In this document: positions 7,347 to 13,981 of the stretch, piece after piece
How positions within the stretch are numbered: position 1 is the first letter of the stretch
How the letters are laid out: every line of letters starts with the position of its first letter
DNA from: a virus
Reading direction: 5' to 3' (one strand)
Length of the DNA: 20,453 bases
IMG/VR virus record: IMGVR_UViG_3300025759_000908
Coordinates: 1-20,453 of that record
The notes under the pieces: model-generated
The model's input: the letters and a program-made list of their open reading frames with translations, nothing else
What the model was told of the DNA's origin: nothing
Databases searched by the model: none
Program-made: the position numbers and the translations under genes

Positions 7347-8798
7347 ATGGACTTCAAGTACAATTTTAAAAAAAATCCGTTCGACCATCAAAGGGATGCG
7401 TTGGAGGAGGGGCTGTTGCGACCTGAGTTTGGTTACTTCATGGAGATGGGGACCGGAAAGTCTAAGGTTCTTATAGATAATATGGGCATGCTATATCTAA
7501 GGCATGACATAGATTTCGCCTTGGTCATCGCCCCCAAGGGCGTGTATCGAAACTGGGTGGAGAAAGAAATACCGGAGCACATGTCTGACAATGTGTACTA
7601 CCGTGTAATCCGCTGGGTTGCAGGGGGAAACAAAAAACAGCAAGAAGAAATGAGGGCGGTTCAAGAACCCTTCGAGGGCTTGACGATCTTCGTCATGAAC
7701 GTTGAAGCTTTCAGTTCCCTCAAAGGTAGGACCGCAGGGGAATGGTTTTCTAAACGATACGGGTCCCGTGGTATGATTGCCGTGGATGAAAGCACCACGA
7801 TCAAAAACCCCAAGGCCAAACGCACCAAGGCCCTGCTCAAGATTGCTCAGAACTTTAGATACAGGCGGCTGCTCACCGGATCACCCGTTACCAAAAGCCC
7901 GATGGATATCTGGGCGCAAGCAGAGTTTCTACGCTCCGGAATCATGGGCTTCGAATCATTCTGGGCCTTTCAAAGTCGATACGCCGTTATGCAAAAGGTA
8001 AAAATGGGTGCCACTGCCTTCACTCAAATACTGGGATACAAAAACATAGACGAACTCACCGACAGAATAGATTCGTTTTCCTTTCGGGTCCTAAAGAAAG
8101 ACTGCCTCGACTTGCCCGAAAAGATATACACCTATCGAAATGTATCTATGACGCCGGAGCAACGCCGAATGTATGAAGGACTTCGGACCAATGCTATGGT
8201 GATGTTCGAGGATGGTGAAATGACCACGGCCCCCGCTGTAATCACCCAACTCCTACGCATGCAGCAAGTTATGTCCGGTCATCTCAAGACAGATGAGGGC
8301 GAGATGCTTACGTTCCCCTCAACCAGATTGGATGCGCTGCTTGAAATAATAGAAGAACACCAAGGCAAAGCCATAATCTGGTCACGGTTTCGGCACGACA
8401 TACAAACAATTACTGAGGCATTAAACAAACGGTTTGGTGAGGGCTGTGCCGCTGCATACTTCGGGGATACATCCGATGATAAACGTAGCCAGATCGTGAA
8501 GGACTTTCAAAACGGGGATAAACTCAGGTTCTTTGTTGGCAACCCCGCAACCGCAGGGTACGGTCTGACATTGACTGAAGCAAACCTCGTGGTCTACTAT
8601 GCCAATGACTTCAACCTCGAAACTAGAATACAATCAGAGGACCGCGCTCACCGCATCGGGCAACATAACCCAGTGACATACGTTGATCTCATCACAGAGA
8701 AAACGATTGATGAAAAGATCGTCAAAGCTTTGAGAAACAAAATCAACATAGGTGCAGCGGTTCTAGGGGAACAAGCAAGAGAATGGCTAACCGTGTAA
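7347..8798 (+). CDS. SNF2/DEAD-like superfamily 2 helicase
   Basis: 483 residues. Motif I MGTGKS at 34-39, motif Ia region IAPKGVYRNW at 61-70, motif II VDEST at 146-150 (the phage SNF2-type variant of DEAH), motif III LLTGSP at 175-180, motif IV AIIWSRF at 342-348, motif V GNPATAGYGLTLTEAN at 398-413 and motif VI RIQSEDRAHRIGQ at 427-439. Complete two-lobe SF2 ATPase of the SNF2 branch without extra domains; expected to translocate on double-stranded DNA. In phages such proteins sit with replication genes and may remodel the fork, recombination intermediates or bound proteins. It is divergent from the leftward replication operon and has its own promoter; its last 16 bases overlap the next gene. 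Confidence 0.95.
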   Translation: MDFKYNFKKNPFDHQRDALEEGLLRPEFGYFMEMGTGKSKVLIDNMGMLYLRHDIDFALVIAPKGVYRNWVEKEIPEHMSDNVYYRVIRWVAGGNKKQQEEMRAVQEPFEGLTIFVMNVEAFSSLKGRTAGEWFSKRYGSRGMIAVDESTTIKNPKAKRTKALLKIAQNFRYRRLLTGSPVTKSPMDIWAQAEFLRSGIMGFESFWAFQSRYAVMQKVKMGATAFTQILGYKNIDELTDRIDSFSFRVLKKDCLDLPEKIYTYRNVSMTPEQRRMYEGLRTNAMVMFEDGEMTTAPAVITQLLRMQQVMSGHLKTDEGEMLTFPSTRLDALLEIIEEHQGKAIIWSRFRHDIQTITEALNKRFGEGCAAAYFGDTSDDKRSQIVKDFQNGDKLRFFVGNPATAGYGLTLTEANLVVYYANDFNLETRIQSEDRAHRIGQHNPVTYVDLITEKTIDEKIVKALRNKINIGAAVLGEQAREWLTV

Positions 8799-9043
8799 AA
8801 AAACCCGCAACCCACGAGGACATCATCGAAACAATGGTGGACTTTAAAAAAGGGTTGCGGACCCTCGACACTGGGGCCACGGTCCTATCAGAACAAACAG
8901 GCTTGACTGAGGACGTGGCAAGGGCGTATCTGAGGGGGTTAAAAAAGTCATCCCTCAACGTCACACAGATACGAGGCTATAGTAAAGAAAAGCCCGAAAC
9001 CCTCGCGGGTAAGAAGGGCAAATGGAACGAGGCCCGACGATAA
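8783..9043 (+). CDS. Small basic protein coupled to the SNF2 helicase
   Basis: 86 residues, strongly basic, with a helix-turn-helix-like segment (LSEQTGLTEDVARAYLRGLKK, about 35-55) and a lysine/arginine-rich C-terminus. The ATG at 8783 lies inside the last codons of the helicase (16-base overlap), so translation is probably coupled. No family recognised; a DNA-binding partner or regulator is a reasonable guess. The stop codon (9041-9043) lies in the loop of the following terminator hairpin. Confidence 0.75.
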   Translation: MANRVKKPATHEDIIETMVDFKKGLRTLDTGATVLSEQTGLTEDVARAYLRGLKKSSLNVTQIRGYSKEKPETLAGKKGKWNEARR

Positions 9044-9058
9044 AATCGGGCCTCGTTC
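9025..9058. terminator. Strong hairpin between convergent operons
   Basis: The arms at 9025-9037 and 9046-9058 pair perfectly over 13 bases around an eight-base loop that contains the stop codon of the preceding gene. It is GC-rich in the middle and followed by a modest T-containing stretch on the plus strand. Transcription from both sides converges here (rightward helicase operon, leftward 13.1-9.1 kb operon), so it can serve both directions. Confidence 0.8.
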
Positions 9059-9080
9059 TGTCGTTCATAGAAGAAAAAAA

Positions 9081-9224
9081 CTATTCTTCGTCAGAAAACT
9101 TATTAATAATTAACGATAACTGTTGCAGCATGGACCTCCGCTCTCGCACCGCGATCCTCCGAAGGATTTCCAAATCATCTGACCGAATTGTCACGGTCAC
9201 GTATTTCTTATCAGTCTTCTGCAA
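9081..9224 (-). CDS. Short ribbon-helix-helix (CopG/Arc-like) DNA-binding protein, TTG start
   Basis: 47 residues. The start is TTG at 9222-9224 with GGAG seven bases upstream; an in-frame TAG lies a little further upstream and there is no better start. The N-terminal part KKYVTVTIRSDDLEILRRIA (6-25) has the beta strand plus helix of ribbon-helix-helix repressors, and the second half (RERRSMLQQLSLIINKF) is the second helix with its capping Ser. The gene overlaps the end of the upstream gene by 14 bases, as elsewhere in this operon, and stops just before a T-rich stretch and the shared hairpin. Such proteins act as dimers that bind short repeated operators, so it is one candidate reader of the repeats in this window. 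Family assignment is by pattern only. Confidence 0.75.
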   Translation of the reverse strand: MQKTDKKYVTVTIRSDDLEILRRIAVRERRSMLQQLSLIINKFSDEE

Positions 9225-9792
9225 TAGTCTTCTCCAGTTCTAGAACTTCTTTCGACGGTGGAAAGAAAGCCCCAACGTCTATCGACCACCGAATGAACGA
9301 ACCCCTAGATGAAAGCCCCGGACGTTGGTGCGTGATGTTCTTAACAAGCTTACCCTGAGCAAACAATCTATGTAGTGAATTACTTACCGTCTGACTGTCT
9401 AACTCCAACTCATAGGCCAGTTCTCCACACGACCATGCATCGTCCTGAACGTTCTCGTGAGTATCGCCCATTACATCCAACACCAAACGATCTACCTCGT
9501 CCGGTGTGGGAACCTTTTTCACAGATGCTTGCACAGGGATCGGCTCCGCCGTTGAACCGTTCATAGGCTTAACACCCACGGCTCTCCAAGGGGTTCTATC
9601 TCTCTTGTCCGGAGCGTTTGCCACAACAACATACGTCTCCATCAACCCCTCTTCCACCCCATGCTTTCGCACAAAGATCGGGTCAAAGAAAACGCTCTCT
9701 CCACCCGTTGTTACCCCAAAACCGTGGCCCTGTGGAAAGATGTTTTCTACATAAACTTCGTGACTTTGTATTAATCCAGTTAGTTGCTGCAT
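9211..9792 (-). CDS. Two-domain protein: possible OB/cold-shock-like N-terminus and winged-helix C-terminus
   Basis: 193 residues. Residues about 12-75 (VYVENIFPQGHGFGVTTGGE, then SVFFDP) look like a small beta-barrel of cold-shock or S1 type, with the aromatic-rich GFGV/VFF pattern. A linker rich in P and V follows. Residues about 95-170 look like a winged helix (DAWSCGELAYELELDSQTVSNSLHRLFAQGKLVKN). This suggests a nucleic-acid-binding regulator. A perfect AGGAGG precedes the ATG at 9792. Both domain readings are by eye and moderate in certainty; that this is a real gene is secure. Confidence 0.8.
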   Translation of the reverse strand: MQQLTGLIQSHEVYVENIFPQGHGFGVTTGGESVFFDPIFVRKHGVEEGLMETYVVVANAPDKRDRTPWRAVGVKPMNGSTAEPIPVQASVKKVPTPDEVDRLVLDVMGDTHENVQDDAWSCGELAYELELDSQTVSNSLHRLFAQGKLVKNITHQRPGLSSRGSFIRWSIDVGAFFPPSKEVLELEKTIAED

Positions 9793-9800
9793 TGTTCCTC

Positions 9801-10055
9801 CTAATGCATTGTTGTTGCGTCACCAGACGCTTTGCTACATTGAGCTATTACGTTGATACCCATCATCTCACGGGCGTCTTCAGGCCCGTGAACATCAATC
9901 ATCATATCAACCAATATCCCAAACATGACCGGAACCATTAGGTCCGGATCACGCTTCTCTTCGTGAAGTTCTGCCAGAAACTCCCCGAACCTCTCAACAC
10001 AGTCCTCAAACTCTTCTTCGGACCACATGCTCTTATCTGTAACAACAGTTACCAT
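9801..10055 (-). CDS. Acidic small protein of unknown function
   Basis: 84 residues, mostly helical and acidic (WSEEEFEDCVERFGEFLAELHEE at 11-33), with a hydrophobic middle (LMVPVMFGILVDMMIDV) that is too charged at both ends to call a membrane segment confidently. No family recognised. AAGGAG precedes the ATG at 10055, which overlaps the preceding stop by one base. Confidence 0.7.
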   Translation of the reverse strand: MVTVVTDKSMWSEEEFEDCVERFGEFLAELHEEKRDPDLMVPVMFGILVDMMIDVHGPEDAREMMGINVIAQCSKASGDATTMH

Positions 10056-10309
10056 TATTCTCTCCTTCGTCTTAAAATGTCTCGGGCTTGCCGCAGGCTT
10101 AAACCTGCGGCTCTTGCGGCTTCCTGTACCCCAACACCCTCATCCACCAAAGAAATCAAAGCAACTGTTTCCGGACGCTTCTGCCTGCCCGAACACTCAG
10201 ATGTATGCTTCTGACCGTACTTCTGACTGCCACCGTTGTGATCTAACATGCGCTTGTTGTCCGCCGCCGTTACGGTCAGATATTGTATTCTCCGCTCTTG
10301 TGGGGTCAT
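10055..10309 (-). CDS. Small helix-turn-helix DNA-binding protein
   Basis: 84 residues. The C-terminal half (VALISLVDEGVGVQEAARAAGLSLRQARDILRRRRE, about 49-84) is a resolvase/Trp-repressor-like helix-turn-helix with an arginine tail. The N-terminal half contains HNGGSQKYGQKHTSEC, a His/Cys-bearing stretch of unknown meaning. GGAGG lies seven bases before the ATG at 10309; the gene overlaps its upstream neighbour by four bases (ATGA). Probably a regulator; the target is unknown. Confidence 0.75.
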   Translation of the reverse strand: MTPQERRIQYLTVTAADNKRMLDHNGGSQKYGQKHTSECSGRQKRPETVALISLVDEGVGVQEAARAAGLSLRQARDILRRRRE

Positions 10310-10653
10310 TCAATTACCTCCACCGTCTCAATTTCTACAGAAGATACTCGCACCACGGCCCCTATCTTCTCATCGTACTCAATCGTTACTACATCCCCCG
10401 CCGTGGCCCGTTTCGACAGCCCTTTGATGGATAGAAGCTTATCGCCACGAGGACGCCGATACAGCCTGATCTCTGTCTCAGTGTATCCAGAACCGTCATC
10501 ATAAACCGCTCTAACAATCTGCTTCGCACCGTTGTCTATGTTCACGTAACCTCGGTGTACCAAGTTGCGTAAGAATAAATTCACAACGCTCTTATTGGCG
10601 TCTATGATGCTTTTGTTGAGCATCCTTTGTGTGATCGTGATCGTGGCTTTCAT
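10306..10653 (-). CDS. Small phage protein of unknown function
   Basis: 115 residues from the ATG at 10653, chosen because AAGGAAAG precedes it and because it overlaps the upstream stop as TAATG, the pattern used elsewhere here; an ATG six codons earlier would place the ribosome site inside the gene. The N-terminus KATITITQRMLNKSIIDANKSVVNLFLRN is strand plus helix; the C-terminal half is beta-rich with a basic centre (RLYRRPRGDK) and ends in an E/V-rich strand. No family recognised. Confidence 0.7.
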   Translation of the reverse strand: MKATITITQRMLNKSIIDANKSVVNLFLRNLVHRGYVNIDNGAKQIVRAVYDDGSGYTETEIRLYRRPRGDKLLSIKGLSKRATAGDVVTIEYDEKIGAVVRVSSVEIETVEVIE

Positions 10654-10838
10654 TACTTTCCTTCCTTCCATGCGTTGTGGGCATCAACGCCCATGTTAAA
10701 AATAAGCTCGTGTCGTAACTCCTCAACCAAAAGATCAGAGAATACATCAACGTCAGGGTTTAACTTAATGTCCTCCTCAACCTTCTTGGATATCTCAACT
10801 AACCTCTCCACAATGTAATGAGCGCATACCTTAGTCAT
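10653..10838 (-). CDS. Very small helical protein of unknown function
   Basis: 61 residues, almost entirely helix-forming, with alternating charged and hydrophobic residues (IVERLVEISKKVEEDIKLN, LLVEELRHELIFNMG). GAAGGA lies upstream of the ATG at 10838. It overlaps both neighbours (one and eight bases). No family recognised. Confidence 0.65.
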   Translation of the reverse strand: MTKVCAHYIVERLVEISKKVEEDIKLNPDVDVFSDLLVEELRHELIFNMGVDAHNAWKEGK

Positions 10839-11169
10839 GAAATATCCTTCCCAGTTTCATCGTCGCTTCCTTTCTATCCTGCGTGTAATACTTACACGCC
10901 AACATCAAAGCATTCTGCAATGTCTCGTACTCTAACTCAGTCAAAACCTCTCGCGCCTTGGCCCTGAGCAACTTGTAATCCCAGTGAGCGTCAGTCTCCT
11001 CCCCCTGTATGGGTGAGGTTACGTTACTATCAAACGTCCTCGAATAATCCTTCGCCATTGATTGCACCAAAGAAAGAGCATGGCCCTCGCTCAATGCCTC
11101 AACCTCCCGAAAAATGTCCCTCGTGTCTTGGCCCCTCGTGCCATATCGTAACCAAACCTTGTATCTCAT
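10831..11169 (-). CDS. Small phage protein of unknown function
   Basis: 112 residues from the ATG at 11169, which overlaps the upstream stop as ATGA and has GGAAGG at a good distance; an ATG two codons earlier is also possible. The N-terminus RYKVWLRYGTRGQDTRDIFREVEALSEGHALSLVQSMAKDY is beta-alpha like; the remainder is helical and includes a Trp/Tyr motif HWDYKLL. No family recognised. Confidence 0.7.
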   Translation of the reverse strand: MRYKVWLRYGTRGQDTRDIFREVEALSEGHALSLVQSMAKDYSRTFDSNVTSPIQGEETDAHWDYKLLRAKAREVLTELEYETLQNALMLACKYYTQDRKEATMKLGRIFHD

Positions 11170-11345
11170 TCCCATTCCTTCCTGTCCTCCTCCTGCTCAT
11201 AGCCGCGATAGTAATCCGCAACCTGCTCATCGGTCATGTCAGTGATCCTCGCACCCTTAACAATGCCCTCCGGATACCAATGCGGGTCCGGACGCCGCCT
11301 GTAATAAGCGTCCGCACTGCCACGATCATACGGTGACTTTATCAT
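11166..11345 (-). CDS. Small RMF-like basic/aromatic phage protein
   Basis: 59 residues from the ATG at 11345, which has GGAGG seven bases upstream and overlaps the preceding stop as ATGA; a start 16 codons earlier lacks this. SPYDRGSADAYYRRRPDPHWY at 4-24 and YYRGYEQEED near the end form two RG/YY-type repeats reminiscent of ribosome modulation factor, with the same order (RG, aromatic pair, P-H/Y, later RG-aromatic-E). Short proteins of this kind are common in phages. Ribosome binding is a suggestion only. Confidence 0.65.
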   Translation of the reverse strand: MIKSPYDRGSADAYYRRRPDPHWYPEGIVKGARITDMTDEQVADYYRGYEQEEDRKEWE

Positions 11346-11716
11346 GCGCTGACCTCCAACCCATGCTTCCTCGCTATGCGCTCCAATGCCCAAACAATCT
11401 GATCAGACCAATCCTCGCACCGCGAACCTTGGTCATGCGCGTGCTGCAAATCAGACAACAAATCTAACTGCTTGTCCTCTAAACAATCCTGACCCCACGA
11501 TAAGGCAACCGCCTCCCTCGCCCTCATGTTAGAGCCGTCTATTCCACCGCCCTCCATGTCAGTGAAATAATGCTCGTCTGATATGAATACGCCAACCGCG
11601 CACATCGCACCGTCCTCACCACGGTACATGCAACTATCCCCCATATCATCTAACGATGGACCGTCCATGCTTCTTAAATGAGCCGATGCCTTGTTGAATA
11701 TCTCTTGCTGCTTCAT
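11342..11716 (-). CDS. Small phage protein with CMYR...CAVG motif
   Basis: 124 residues. Helical N-terminus (KQQEIFNKASAHLRSM), then the motif CMYRGEDGAMCAVGVFISDEHY at about 29-50, which I recall from many phage hypothetical proteins without known function, then a helical C-terminus with DLLSDLQHAHDQG. AGGAGAAG precedes the ATG at 11716. The two cysteines ten residues apart may matter structurally. Confidence 0.75.
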   Translation of the reverse strand: MKQQEIFNKASAHLRSMDGPSLDDMGDSCMYRGEDGAMCAVGVFISDEHYFTDMEGGGIDGSNMRAREAVALSWGQDCLEDKQLDLLSDLQHAHDQGSRCEDWSDQIVWALERIARKHGLEVSA

Positions 11717-11955
11717 GTCTCTTCTCCTGAACCGTTTTGTGGGTAACGTAATATGAAATTATCAACGTGAAACTTAACCATCTTGCGAGTGTTATGAACA
11801 AACCGCTTGCCGCTTCCTCGCTGAGTAGCTTGCCAATGACCGTGGCAGTTTTTCCACGGCTTGTTGACAAACCGAAACCCACGGTAATCATATTCAGGCA
11901 AATCAAGCTCTCGCCCCAGACTGTTATGAGTGATCTTTTTGAATTTATACGTCAT
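11713..11955 (-). CDS. Small basic protein of unknown function
   Basis: 80 residues, basic, with YDYRGFRFVNKPWKNCHGHWQAT at 23-45, probably a small beta-sheet with aromatic residues, and KRFVHNTRKMVKFHVDNFILRYP later. Overlaps the next gene by four bases (ATGA). AAGGAG precedes the ATG at 11955. No family recognised; a nucleic-acid-binding role would fit the charge but is not shown. Confidence 0.7.
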   Translation of the reverse strand: MTYKFKKITHNSLGRELDLPEYDYRGFRFVNKPWKNCHGHWQATQRGSGKRFVHNTRKMVKFHVDNFILRYPQNGSGEET

Positions 11956-12173
11956 GCCTCATCTCCTTCATCAATGCGAACTAAGGCCGCTTCAGCTTCC
12001 CTGAAATCAGATAAATCCTCATCAGATATAAACTCAGAACTATGATCAACACGCCATTGAACGCGCCTAGATATCTCGTCATCCAACCATTCTGTCAGCT
12101 CAGTAAACTCTTCAAAACTCTTGACCATCGGATCAGGGTCCAAACTGTCTACCGCATACGTTAATTTCCACAT
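11952..12173 (-). CDS. Small acidic protein of unknown function
   Basis: 73 residues from the ATG at 12173, which has GGGGAGGA just upstream; a longer frame to 12290 is an unlikely extension into the ArdC gene. The protein begins with MWKLTYAVDSLDPDP and continues as an acidic helix-rich chain (FEEFTELTEWLDDEISRRVQW; EDLSDFREAEAAL). No family recognised. Confidence 0.7.
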   Translation of the reverse strand: MWKLTYAVDSLDPDPMVKSFEEFTELTEWLDDEISRRVQWRVDHSSEFISDEDLSDFREAEAALVRIDEGDEA

Positions 12174-12189
12174 GTTATATCCTCCCCTC

Positions 12190-13074
12190 TCAGGCCGCTT
12201 GCGCGACCTGAGCATTAGATGATTGCAAAATGTACTCAGATGCCTTCTGAGCGGCGGACGTGGCCTTGATGATGGCGTTGGGATGCTCACCCAACATGCG
12301 TATCCAAGAGTTCAAATATTTGGCATGGTCCGGAGCCGGATCAACATCAACCTTACTAATGATCGACAACATAACCGCGCCCAATTCAGCAACCAACTCC
12401 TCCATCGCATACTTGGCATCGCCAAACCGATTGCCAAACTCACGATCCAAGCGAGACTTATGACCCGTCCAATGAACCAACTCATGAAACGCCGTGCCAT
12501 AATACCCACTCGCGTCCTTGAATTGTGAACGCAATGGAACCGTCACACTGTCAGACCCGCGATTGTAATAAGCACGATTGCCCTGAGTGTGATGAAACGT
12601 GGCACCACATGCCTCTATCAAGGCATCAGCATCAACAGCGTCCTCCCAAGCCTGATCCTCCGGAGCTTGGTCCTTGATCCAATCACCGTTCCAACCCTCA
12701 ACCTGATCAGCGTTAAACACATAAAATGCCTTCAACATTGGAACCGTCTTGTCCTCGTCGGTCTTCTTGTCCTTGATCTTAATCGGACTGTAAAAAACAA
12801 CAGGAATGCCAGACGATCCCTTCTTGACCTTGGCACCCAATGACTTCCACTGCTTAAACGTGCCAAAGACCGGAGAGCTATAACCTTGCAACGCGATCAC
12901 AAGGCCAAGGTTCATGCGATTGATCCCAGTGTAATGACGCTTCTTGGCACTCAACGGCTCACCCGTTGCACCAACCGCCTTGCGCCACGGCTTGGCCCAA
13001 TCCGCACCGTGCTCCTTCATCATGCCAACAACATTGTCAGCGATATTCTTCATTAGTTCTTGCTGCTTGCTCAT
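12190..13074 (-). CDS. ardC: ArdC-like antirestriction protein with zincin metallopeptidase domain
   Basis: 294 residues. The N-terminal part (about 5-120; WAKPWRKAVGATGEPLSAKK, YTGINRMNL, YSSPVFGTFKQWKSLGAKVKKGSSG) is the ssDNA-binding ArdC-N domain (DUF1738). The C-terminal part has the metal-binding H197-E198-x2-H201 in FHELVHWTGHKSRLDR and the EELVAELGA helix at 225-233 that carries the third ligand. ArdC of plasmid R388 protects incoming DNA from type I and II restriction, and related phage and conjugative proteins are thought to do the same at entry. It is the promoter-proximal gene of the leftward 13.1-9.1 kb operon, with GGAGG before the ATG at 13074, so it would be made early, consistent with defence against host restriction. 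Confidence 0.93.
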   Translation of the reverse strand: MSKQQELMKNIADNVVGMMKEHGADWAKPWRKAVGATGEPLSAKKRHYTGINRMNLGLVIALQGYSSPVFGTFKQWKSLGAKVKKGSSGIPVVFYSPIKIKDKKTDEDKTVPMLKAFYVFNADQVEGWNGDWIKDQAPEDQAWEDAVDADALIEACGATFHHTQGNRAYYNRGSDSVTVPLRSQFKDASGYYGTAFHELVHWTGHKSRLDREFGNRFGDAKYAMEELVAELGAVMLSIISKVDVDPAPDHAKYLNSWIRMLGEHPNAIIKATSAAQKASEYILQSSNAQVAQAA

Positions 13075-13342
13075 CTTAAACCTCCATAAATGATGATACC
13101 CTACTCATATGGCATGGTACGTTACTGATTACAAGAGTACATAAAGACCTTTTTCCAGATATTTTAAAAAAAAAAAAAAAACTAAAAAAATCCTGTAATC
13201 TTTGTAATCTTGTAATCACCCTAACAATTATCCTTTTAGAACATGGACTAAGCCAGCCCAGAGTGATTACAAGGTGATTACAATGATTACAAAACCCCTA
13301 GAAATAGTCCTTAATTGTGACACGGTACTCGCCCTCCGGTTG

Positions 13343-13369
13343 CGCCCGACTACTTTTAGTTGGCGTTTT
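13343..13369 (+). terminator. Hairpin with short T-run between the two rightward repeat triplets
   Basis: CGCCCGACTA at 13343-13352 pairs with TAGTTGGCG at 13357-13365 (one bulge, one G-T pair, four-base loop), followed by TTTTC. It resembles a weak intrinsic terminator that would insulate the gene at 13424 from readthrough, or a structure within an origin. Confidence 0.4.
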
Positions 13370-13389
13370 CTGGTGAAATTGATTACAAT
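13360..13389 (+). promoter_or_regulatory. Candidate promoter for the terS-like operon overlapping GATTACA
   Basis: TTGGCG at 13360-13365 and TACAAT at 13384-13389 are 18 bases apart. The -10 box is formed by the 3' half of one GATTACA copy plus the following bases, so a protein bound to the repeat would block it. The predicted start is near 13396, and AGGGAG precedes the ATG at 13424. Confidence 0.45.
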
Positions 13390-13423
13390 GATTACAAACT
13401 GATTACACCGAAAAGGGAGCAAA

Positions 13424-13981
13424 ATGGCACAAGAAACGGGCAAACATCGCCCGTGTTTGACAACACGGCAGGAGACATTTGCCAAGCATGTTGCAGAAGG
13501 CATCTATACTAATACGAGCAGCGCAAGAATGGCTGGGTACTCGCACCGTCTGTCGGGGAAGCAAGCGGCGGTGTTGTTAAACGGTCGGGATTATCCGCAT
13601 GTTGTGGAGCGTGTGAAGGAACTTAGGGAGGAAAGAGCACGGCGTTACGGCGTCACCATCATGGGTCAGCTTGAACGGCTCTCAAAGCTATCTCGTGGGG
13701 CAGAAGAGGATGGTCAATATTCTGCAGCAATCAACGCTGAAAAAATTCGGTCAGCTTTGGGTGGCTTGACGGTGGACCGGAGGGAGAATGTTAACACAAT
13801 AGATCAACTATCACGGGATGAAATTGTTGGTCGGCTCACTGATCTGCAGAAAAAGTACCCGCAAGCCTTCGATATAGAAGCTGAATACAAGGATGTTACC
13901 GATGAGCAAGGGACCGGAGGCGAACTTTTGGAATACAATGAGGAAATCACTGCCGAAAAAGACGTTCGCAACTCGGATTGA
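13424..13981 (+). CDS. Terminase small subunit-like protein
   Basis: 185 residues. The N-terminus CLTTRQETFAKHVAEGIYTNTSSARMAGYS (11-40) is the typical start of Terminase_2-type small subunits, with a helix-turn-helix that recognises DNA, followed by VVERVKELREERARRYGVTIMGQLERLSKLSRGAEEDGQYSAAINAEK, the helical oligomerisation region common in this family. The acidic tail (EEITAEKDVRNSD) fits a large-subunit contact. TerS proteins bind the packaging start site. No large terminase gene follows; a nuclease gene does, which is unusual. It begins just after a GATTACA triplet. A different DNA-binding role is possible. Confidence 0.65.
   Translation: MAQETGKHRPCLTTRQETFAKHVAEGIYTNTSSARMAGYSHRLSGKQAAVLLNGRDYPHVVERVKELREERARRYGVTIMGQLERLSKLSRGAEEDGQYSAAINAEKIRSALGGLTVDRRENVNTIDQLSRDEIVGRLTDLQKKYPQAFDIEAEYKDVTDEQGTGGELLEYNEEITAEKDVRNSD

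Larger units (their letters stand above)
13126..13407. repeat. Ten-copy GATTACA array in the divergent control region
   Basis: The 349-base gene-free stretch 13075-13423 holds GATTACA ten times: forward copies (as TGATTACA) at 13126, 13264, 13275, 13284, 13380, 13389 and 13400, and reverse copies (TGTAATC) at 13194, 13203 and 13211. Nine of them form three tight triplets with 8-11 base spacing, about one helical turn. The first triplet points left, the other two right. A run of 16 A (13166-13181) followed by seven more A (13184-13190) lies between the first copy and the first triplet. The arrangement suits cooperative protein binding: replication iterons, an operator controlling both divergent operons, or terminase-binding sites. 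Confidence 0.9.

Noticed and set aside
12174-12290. N-terminal extension of the small gene 11952-12173
   Set aside because: The extension overlaps the end of ArdC, has arginine/proline-rich shadow composition, and a strong GGGGAGGA site marks the ATG at 12173.
13126-13407. CRISPR array
   Set aside because: Repeats are only 7-8 bases, with both orientations and spacings of 8-11 bases inside triplets; no repeat-spacer order and no cas genes.
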